Part shown: positions 58,894 through 64,000 of the stretch, piece by piece
Layout: each line of letters opens with the position of its first letter
Position numbering within the stretch: position 1 is the first letter of the stretch
Source of the DNA: Actinomycetota bacterium
Lineage (GTDB): Bacteria > Actinomycetota > Nitriliruptoria > Nitriliruptorales > Nitriliruptoraceae
Direction: 5' to 3'
Assembly (NCBI GenBank): GCA_019347575.1
Contig: JAHWKY010000021.1
Span: 16,690-80,689, forward strand
DNA length: 64,000 nt
Program-made: the position numbers and the translations under genes
Notes under the pieces: generated by a model
What the model saw: the letters and a program-made list of their open reading frames with translations, nothing else
Told to the model about the DNA's origin: nothing
The model's database searches: none

Positions 58894-59238
58894 ATGCCGC
58901 AGCTACCCATCCATGACGGGGGCGCATCTTGCGACCTCGACGATCAGGGCGCCAAGCGACGCAACGTCGAGTTCGCCGACGTGGTCGAGCGCGGACTACG
59001 CGACCGCAAGCGGACTCCCCACGGTGTCCGACTCATGTTCGAGCACAACGACCGACTGGAGGATGACGTCCGCGAACTCGTTGACCACGAATCCCGATGC
59101 TGCGGGTTCTTCTCGTTCGACGTCGACGTCACCGAAGACGCCATCTTGGTCAACGTCAGCGCACCCGCGGACAAGGACGCATACCTGGATGCGCTGTACC
59201 AGGCGACCGATCTCCAGCAGCGAAATCGCCACCGCTGA
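58894..59238 (+). CDS. small conserved-looking protein with CC-x-FF motif
   Basis: A 114-residue cytosolic protein: a Cys near the N-terminus ([11 protein letters not shown]), [20 protein letters not shown], and [13 protein letters not shown] with adjacent cysteines that could bind a metal. ATG 58894 follows AGGAG. I do not recognise a named family, though similar CC-FF proteins occur near metal-resistance genes. It precedes the ABC exporter by 37 nt. Confidence 0.7.
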   Translation: MPQLPIHDGGASCDLDDQGAKRRNVEFADVVERGLRDRKRTPHGVRLMFEHNDRLEDDVRELVDHESRCCGFFSFDVDVTEDAILVNVSAPADKDAYLDALYQATDLQQRNRHR

Positions 59239-59275
59239 TCGCTGCGCCAGTTCCATGCGAGCCGAGGAGACAACC

Positions 59276-60013
59276 ATGAACCAACCACGTGGATCATCGA
59301 GCCCTGCCGCCAGTTACCGGCAGGTCACGGGTCCCATCGTGGAAGCCCGTGGGGTCGTCAAAACCTACCGGCGCGGGCAGACCGAGGTGCAGGCGCTGCG
59401 CGGCACGGACCTGGCGGTCGACCGAGGTGAGATGGTCGCCGTGGTGGGGCCATCCGGTTCGGGCAAGACGACGCTGCTGAACTGCCTGTCCGGTCTCGAC
59501 GATGTCGACGAGGGTCAGGTCCTCGTTGCCGGTCGCGACATCCACCAGATGTCCGACCGTGAGCGCACGGCGTTCCGCGGCCGTGCCATGGGGTTCATCT
59601 TCCAGGCCTTCAACCTCGTGCCAGTGTTCAGCGCGGCAGAGAACGTCGAGCTGCCGCTGCTGCTGGGTGACGCCGGACCTGACGAGGCCCGTCGCCGTGC
59701 CGAGGAGGTGCTGGCTCAGGTCGGGCTGGCCGATCGGGTCGATCACCGACCCGCCGAGCTGTCCGGCGGCGAGCAGCAGCGTGTCGCGATCGCCAGGGCG
59801 CTGGCTCCCCAACCGGAGATCGTGTGGACCGACGAGCCGACCGGCAACCTCGACAGCGCGACCGCCGGCGACGTCATGGAGCTGCTCCACGGCCTGAACG
59901 CCGAGGGCCTGACCATCGTGCTCGTGACGCACGACGAGACCATCGCCCGACGTGCGGACCGTCTGCTGACCATGCACGACGGACGCATCGTCGACGAGCA
60001 GGCGCGCGCATGA
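59276..60013 (+). CDS. ABC transporter ATPase, MacB/LolD type
   Basis: A 245-residue ATPase: Walker [10 protein letters not shown] at residues 58-66, [20 protein letters not shown] (Q-loop), signature [15 protein letters not shown], Walker [14 protein letters not shown], switch His in [18 protein letters not shown] 59276 follows GAGGAGA. Its stop overlaps the permease start (ATGA), so it energises that protein. Confidence 0.93.
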   Translation: MNQPRGSSSPAASYRQVTGPIVEARGVVKTYRRGQTEVQALRGTDLAVDRGEMVAVVGPSGSGKTTLLNCLSGLDDVDEGQVLVAGRDIHQMSDRERTAFRGRAMGFIFQAFNLVPVFSAAENVELPLLLGDAGPDEARRRAEEVLAQVGLADRVDHRPAELSGGEQQRVAIARALAPQPEIVWTDEPTGNLDSATAGDVMELLHGLNAEGLTIVLVTHDETIARRADRLLTMHDGRIVDEQARA

Positions 60014-62904
60014 CCACCGCGGCACTCCTGGTACTCGGCGGGCTGGCCGCAGTCGCGGCCGCGCTCATCGCCATCACCGCAGCCCGCCACCCGGCCGCAC
60101 GGCGCCTGGGCATCCGCTCGGCGAGGCGCCGCCCGACGGAGACGGCCCTGGTGACACTGGGGGCGCTGCTGGGCACCGCGATCATCACCGGGTCGCTGGT
60201 GGTCGGCGACGCACTCGAGAGCTCGTTGCAGGCGGGCGCGTTCACCCAGCTGGGACCGGTCGACGAGACGGTGACCGCACCGGGGGCCGACGCCTTGCCG
60301 GGCCTGCGGGAGGCCCTGTCCGGTCTCGAACAGCGTCGCGGCGTCGACGGGGTGGCGTTCGGCCTGCGCAGCCGTGGCACCGTTGCGACCGGCATCGAAG
60401 GCGGCGACCCCATGGTGCAGCCCGACGTCCAGTTGCTCGAGGTCGAGTTCGACGAGGCCCGCGAGCTCGGTGACGACCCGGCGACGACGGGACTCGGTGC
60501 GGCACCGACGCCCGCCGAGGGCGCTGTCGCGATCTCGAACGATCTCGCCGAGGAACTGGGCGTCGGTGTGGGCGACCACATCACGGTGTTCGCGTACGGC
60601 CAGAGTCGCAGCTTGGAGGTCGATAGCGTCCTGCCGCGGACGGGACTCGCCGGCTACAGCACGGATCTCGACGCCCGCAGCCTCAACGTCTTCCTGCCAC
60701 CAGGCACCATCCAGCAGCTGGCCGCCGATGCGACGGAGGCCGCTTCTCCGCCGATCTCGCTGGCGTTCGTCTCCAACCAGGGCGGGGTCCTCTCCGGGGT
60801 GGAGCGGACCGATCAGATCACCGAACTCCTCGAGGAGCGGATCGAGGGACTGCCGCAGGCGGAGGTCGTAGCGAGCAAGCAGCGACTCCTGGACGCCGCT
60901 GAGGAGACCGGCGCGTTCGCCGAAGAGATCTTCCTCGGCATCGGTGCGTTCGCGGTGATTGCGGGGATCCTGCTGCTGGTCAACGTCTTCGTCATGCTGG
61001 CGCAGGAGCGCCGCACCCAGCTGGGGATCATGCGGGCGGTCGGGATGCAGCGCACGGAGCTGGTGCGCGCGTTCGTCCTCGAGGGGTCGATCTACGCTGC
61101 AGCCGCCGCTGTACTCGGTTCCGCCGCGGGGATCGGCGTCGGCGCTGCGATCATGAGGCTGGCCAGGGGTCTGTCGATAGGTGGGGGATCCACGCCGGAG
61201 TTGCGCTTCGCCGCGGATCCCACCAGCGTCGTCGGTGGGCTGTTGGTGGGCCTGCTCATCTCGCTGGCGACCGTCCTGGCCACCAGCGTGCGTATCAGCC
61301 GACTGAACATCATCCGCGCCATCCGTGAGCTGCCAGAGCCGCCTCGTCCCCCTAGGCCGGTCCTCCGAACCGTCATCGGCGTGCTGGCGGTCTTGCTCGG
61401 CGGTGCGGTCACGGTCGCAGGTCTATCAGCGGGTGCCGGGTCGGCGCTGTTCGTCGGTCCTGCCGTCCTGGCTGCCGGCATCGTCGCGCTCGTCAGTCCC
61501 CTCACGGGCCGGCGGCCCGCGGTCACCGTGCTCGGGCTGCTGGTCGTGGTGTGGGGCGTGGTCGTGCCGACGCTGTTCCCCGACGTGTTCCGCAACGCCG
61601 ACGTCGTCGTCTTCGTCCTCCAGGGACTGGTCATCACCGGCGCCGCGGTGGTGGTCCTGGCCCGGAACCAGGACGTGGTGGGGCGGCTCGTGCGCCGCGT
61701 CGCCGGCGGCCGCGGGAGTCCCGTCGCGCGGCTGGGGCTCGCGTACCCGCTGGCCCGACCCTTCCGCACCACCATGACGCTGGCCATGTACGCACTGATC
61801 GTGTTCACCCTCGTTCTCGTGTCGCTGCTGGCACAGGTCGTCGGCGCGCAACCCGACGTGTTCGCCGACGCCGAATCCGGCGGCTACGACATGTTGGTCA
61901 CGAGCAGCCCGAGCAACCCCCTCCCTGCCGACGCGGCGCGCCAGATCGACGGCGTCGTGTCGATCGCTCCACTGCGCCACGCGTCACGCACCGTCGAGTT
62001 CCGCGCTCCCGGGCAGGCGGAGTTCCGCCGCTGGTTCGCCTCCGGATACGACCGGCGGTTCCTGCGTGCCGAACCCCCGGCACTGGATCGGTGGATCGCC
62101 AGCCTGCCCGATGAGAACGCCGTCTGGAAGCACGTGCTCGACCATCCCTCCACCATGATCCTCGACGCCCAGTTCCTCGAGCAGGCTGGCTCTGGCCAGT
62201 CCGTACAGCCGGGCGACACCATCCAGGTCCGCGACCCGCTCACCGGCGCGCAGGAACAACGGAAGATCGTGGCGATCACCAAGAGCGGACTCGCCTTGTC
62301 CGGCGCCTTCATGTCCGAAGACAGCCTCGTATCCATCCTCGGGTCCAGGCTCCCCACGAACCGGCTGTACGTGGCCGTGGACGAGCAGGCGAACCCTCGA
62401 CAGATCGCCAGCACCCTCCAACAACAGCACATCAGCCACGGCGTGCAGGCACAGACGTTCCGGTCCATCGTCGCCGAACGCCAGCAGCAGAACCGCCAGT
62501 TCATGCGGATCCTGCAGGGCTATTTGATGCTCGGACTCCTCGTCGGCGTCGCCGGGCTCGGTGTCGTCATGGTCCGCGCCGTGCGCGAGCGCCGCCAGCA
62601 GATCGGTCTGCTGCGCAGCGTCGGGCTGCAGCCTCAGACCGTCGGCCGCTCCTTCATGCTGGAGGCCTCGTTCATCGCCCTCCAGGGCATCGTCATCGGA
62701 TCCCTGCTCGGCTGCGCCACCGCCTACCAGCTCATCACCAACGCAGGCGCCTTCGGAGGGCTGGATGTCCGCTTCCAGATCCCATGGCTCCAGATCGCCC
62801 TGCTCCTCGGCGTCACCCTGCTGGCATCGACCGCAGCCGCCGCGTGGCCCGCCCGCAGAGCCAGCCAGATCCGCCCCGCCGTCGCACTGCGGACCCTCGA
62901 ATGA
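60010..62904 (+). CDS. FtsX/MacB-type ABC transporter permease
   Basis: A 964-residue membrane protein with an N-terminal anchor ([20 protein letters not shown]), a second segment near residue 50, a large extracytoplasmic domain (~75-290), a first FtsX core (~300-450, [40 protein letters not shown]), a run of central membrane segments (~455-620), a second extracytoplasmic domain and a second FtsX core at the C-terminus ([40 protein letters not shown]). This doubled layout is that of large actinobacterial FtsX-like exporters, which move lipoproteins, lipids or peptides without pumping solutes across in the usual way. Substrate unknown. Confidence 0.92.
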   Translation: MTTAALLVLGGLAAVAAALIAITAARHPAARRLGIRSARRRPTETALVTLGALLGTAIITGSLVVGDALESSLQAGAFTQLGPVDETVTAPGADALPGLREALSGLEQRRGVDGVAFGLRSRGTVATGIEGGDPMVQPDVQLLEVEFDEARELGDDPATTGLGAAPTPAEGAVAISNDLAEELGVGVGDHITVFAYGQSRSLEVDSVLPRTGLAGYSTDLDARSLNVFLPPGTIQQLAADATEAASPPISLAFVSNQGGVLSGVERTDQITELLEERIEGLPQAEVVASKQRLLDAAEETGAFAEEIFLGIGAFAVIAGILLLVNVFVMLAQERRTQLGIMRAVGMQRTELVRAFVLEGSIYAAAAAVLGSAAGIGVGAAIMRLARGLSIGGGSTPELRFAADPTSVVGGLLVGLLISLATVLATSVRISRLNIIRAIRELPEPPRPPRPVLRTVIGVLAVLLGGAVTVAGLSAGAGSALFVGPAVLAAGIVALVSPLTGRRPAVTVLGLLVVVWGVVVPTLFPDVFRNADVVVFVLQGLVITGAAVVVLARNQDVVGRLVRRVAGGRGSPVARLGLAYPLARPFRTTMTLAMYALIVFTLVLVSLLAQVVGAQPDVFADAESGGYDMLVTSSPSNPLPADAARQIDGVVSIAPLRHASRTVEFRAPGQAEFRRWFASGYDRRFLRAEPPALDRWIASLPDENAVWKHVLDHPSTMILDAQFLEQAGSGQSVQPGDTIQVRDPLTGAQEQRKIVAITKSGLALSGAFMSEDSLVSILGSRLPTNRLYVAVDEQANPRQIASTLQQQHISHGVQAQTFRSIVAERQQQNRQFMRILQGYLMLGLLVGVAGLGVVMVRAVRERRQQIGLLRSVGLQPQTVGRSFMLEASFIALQGIVIGSLLGCATAYQLITNAGAFGGLDVRFQIPWLQIALLLGVTLLASTAAAAWPARRASQIRPAVALRTLE

Positions 62905-62990
62905 ACGCCAGTGGCTGAGTTCAACGCGTCCGCCGATGTCACCGGCCGTCTGCCGACCAACCCGGCCGGTGCCACGAAGTAGCCTCTGTG

Positions 62991-63161
62991 GTGACCGCAA
63001 CGTTCCACAACCCTGATGGAGAGGACGTCGAGGGAGACGCGGTTGGTCTGGTCAAGGATTCGATGGTCGCGGCCGTGGCCAGCTACACGGGCACCTAGGC
63101 GATGGAGCAGGCCGGGATGAAGCTGATGGAACTCGAGCGCGAGGAGGACCGGCAACAGTGA
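62991..63161 (+). pseudogene. small gene interrupted by in-frame TAG
   Basis: GTG 62991 opens VTATFHNPDGEDVEGDAVGL and MVAAVASYTGT, then TAG at 63096-63098, then the same frame continues AMEQAGMKLMELEREEDRQQ to TGA. Both halves look coding, so a point nonsense mutation in a ~55-codon gene is likely. No family recognised. Confidence 0.5.
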
Positions 63162-63179
63162 GTAGGAGGTCCGTCCCGA

Positions 63180-63490
63180 CCCGCCGTTCGCCCTCGCGGC
63201 CGACAACCTCGCCTCCGGCGTGCTCGGCGTCGACCTCGACGAACAGCAGCGCCCGTCTACCAGCTACTCCGTCGTCGCACCGGCATGAGACCGGTCACGT
63301 CAGGCTCGTCACCGGCGTGTCACAGTCGCTGATCCTCGATGAGACCATCACCCCGGCGATCGGCACGTCCGCACCCAACCGTGACTACCCGCTCTCCACC
63401 CACCTGCGTGGGTTCGCCGCACACCTCGCATTCGGCCTCGCGATCGCAGCCACCACCGGACTGGCACGGAAGATGACCGGAAGCCGCTGA
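63180..63490 (+). pseudogene. decayed small membrane protein gene
   Basis: Natural-looking coding pieces lie in three frames: ALAADNLASGVLGVDLDEQQ, then PVYQLLRRRTGMRPVT, then LVTGVSQSLILDETITPAIG and a membrane segment (FAAHLAFGLAIAATTGLARK). At least two frameshifts are needed to join them, so the gene is dead or the sequence has errors here. Start not preserved. Confidence 0.5.
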
Positions 63491-63574
63491 CCCGTGTCGC
63501 TCGAGAGGACTCCTGAACCTACTGTTGAAGCTCCGGTATTTGAACCGCCCGAATGCTTCTGATTGGCAGCTCAT

Positions 63575-63627
63575 CCCCTCTGGCTCGGACCAGGGTCCGC
63601 TACGGCTCCGAGTCCAAAGCAGAGGGG
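63575..63627. promoter_or_regulatory. nested hairpin leader upstream of the chlorite-dismutase-family gene
   Basis: Outer stem CCCCTCTG (63575-63582) with CAGAGGGG (63620-63627), inner stem CTCGGA (63584-63589) with TCCGAG (63607-63612), and an alternative hairpin CGGACC-AG-GGTCCG (63586-63599) that competes with the inner stem. It ends 18 nt before the ATG at 63646. Such mutually exclusive stems suit a terminator or an RNA-level switch, or a protein-binding dyad. Confidence 0.5.
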
Positions 63628-63645
63628 ACCGGATACGATCCCGGC

Positions 63646-64000
63646 ATGGCCCGTCCGCTCTATGTCACGTTCGCTGGGGAACCCACCGGACCGTGGCGAG
63701 TTGAGTCGCTCGAAGCCGTGCAGGGAGAAGGCCTGCCGGCCGTTGAGCGACTGGCTGTCCTCGAGGGTGGTGCGGAGGCACCGCCGGAGACAGCTATCTG
63801 GCTCCTCCGAGGCGTGACGAGCAACGAGCGCTATGTCACGGGGGAAGAGCACGAAGCGCTGACCGCTCGGCAGCCAGCGCTCGGCCGGCCTGAGGCAATC
63901 CGGGCAGCACTCATCCCGGTCCGCAAGACGGAGGAGTGGTGGGAACTGTCCCAGGATGAGCGGCGAGCCATCTTTGAGGAGCGTTCGCGGCATATCGCCA
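63646..64000 (+). CDS. chlorite dismutase/hemoperoxidase-family protein, 3' end outside window
   Basis: 118 visible codons from ATG 63646, open to the window edge: RPLYVTFAGEPTGPWRVESL, WLLRGVTSNERYVTGEEHEA, LIPVRKTEEWWELSQDERRA and FEERSRHIA. The PVRK-EWW and ERS-RH stretches are typical of the chlorite dismutase-like heme family (including coproheme decarboxylase relatives); the heme-ligand His would lie beyond or near the visible end. The opposite-strand open frame over this stretch has no such motifs. Confidence 0.75.
   Translation, partial: MARPLYVTFAGEPTGPWRVESLEAVQGEGLPAVERLAVLEGGAEAPPETAIWLLRGVTSNERYVTGEEHEALTARQPALGRPEAIRAALIPVRKTEEWWELSQDERRAIFEERSRHIA

Noticed and set aside
63096..63098. 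In-frame TAG as a pyrrolysine codon
   Set aside because: The neighbouring gene is also decayed, the host is not of a Pyl-using type, and nothing here resembles a methylamine methyltransferase.
63571..63993. Minus-strand 140-codon open frame at the right end
   Set aside because: The plus strand over the same stretch encodes recognisable chlorite-dismutase-family sequence; the minus frame has none.
1..64000. CRISPR arrays, rRNA genes and insertion sequences
   Set aside because: No regularly spaced repeats, rRNA-like conserved blocks or transposase motifs were seen on reading the window; the only recombination gene is the tyrosine integrase at 49355.

Overview
The window is high-GC DNA (roughly two thirds or more G+C, strong GTG/TTG start use, stop/start overlaps of the ATGA and GTGA type) typical of a free-living Actinomycetota, probably one of the deep, acyl-CoA-rich lineages (Acidimicrobiia, Nitriliruptoria or Thermoleophilia-like); species cannot be read from the sequence. 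Most of it is a catabolic region for importing an organic acid or ester and degrading it as CoA thioesters.

Layout. 1-2.5 kb: the 3' part of a UGSC-family gene with an in-frame UGA (selenocysteine candidate), a NifU-like protein and an SDR. 2.7-11.1 kb (minus): eight coupled genes for an acyl-CoA pathway (ligase, MmgE/PrpD, IclR regulator, two-part B12-dependent mutase, thiolase, DUF35 partner, acyl-CoA dehydrogenase). 11.2-14.4 kb (plus): SnoaL, Fe-alcohol dehydrogenase, metallo-hydrolase, AhpD-like protein. 14.4-19.2 kb (minus): a complete branched-chain-amino-acid-type (Liv) ABC transporter. 19.3-28.8 kb: LLM oxidoreductase and SnoaL protein facing two acyl-CoA dehydrogenases and a nine-gene ring-opening/beta-oxidation-like operon; both plus-strand promoters carry the same TAACCAT/ATGGTTA operator. 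28.8-31.3 kb: SDR and acyl-CoA ligase.

31.5-48 kb is the most coherent unit: a cell-wall-anchored DUF6351 hydrolase, a broken S15-type hydrolase, a TetR regulator, a second Liv-type transporter with two unusual extra membrane/secreted proteins, acyl-CoA dehydrogenase, thiolase, a double hot-dog hydratase, an acyl-CoA ligase and a thioesterase-like protein. Four promoters in this unit, including that of the TetR gene, share a 30-bp inverted repeat (RCGGTAYYA-N12-TRGTAYCGY), so it reads as one regulon: surface hydrolysis, import, CoA activation, degradation.

48.8-64 kb is accessory: a 3' fragment of tRNA-Gly(GCC) (likely attachment site), excisionase, tyrosine integrase, lipoproteins, a frameshifted eCIS-like surface protein, a decayed MerR fragment, a sulfide/persulfide operon (ArsR-rhodanese, MFS carrier, metallo-beta-lactamase-rhodanese) with an ArsR operator, a MacB/LolD-type ABC exporter, decayed genes, and the start of a chlorite-dismutase-family gene that leaves the window. 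No CRISPR array or rRNA gene was seen.
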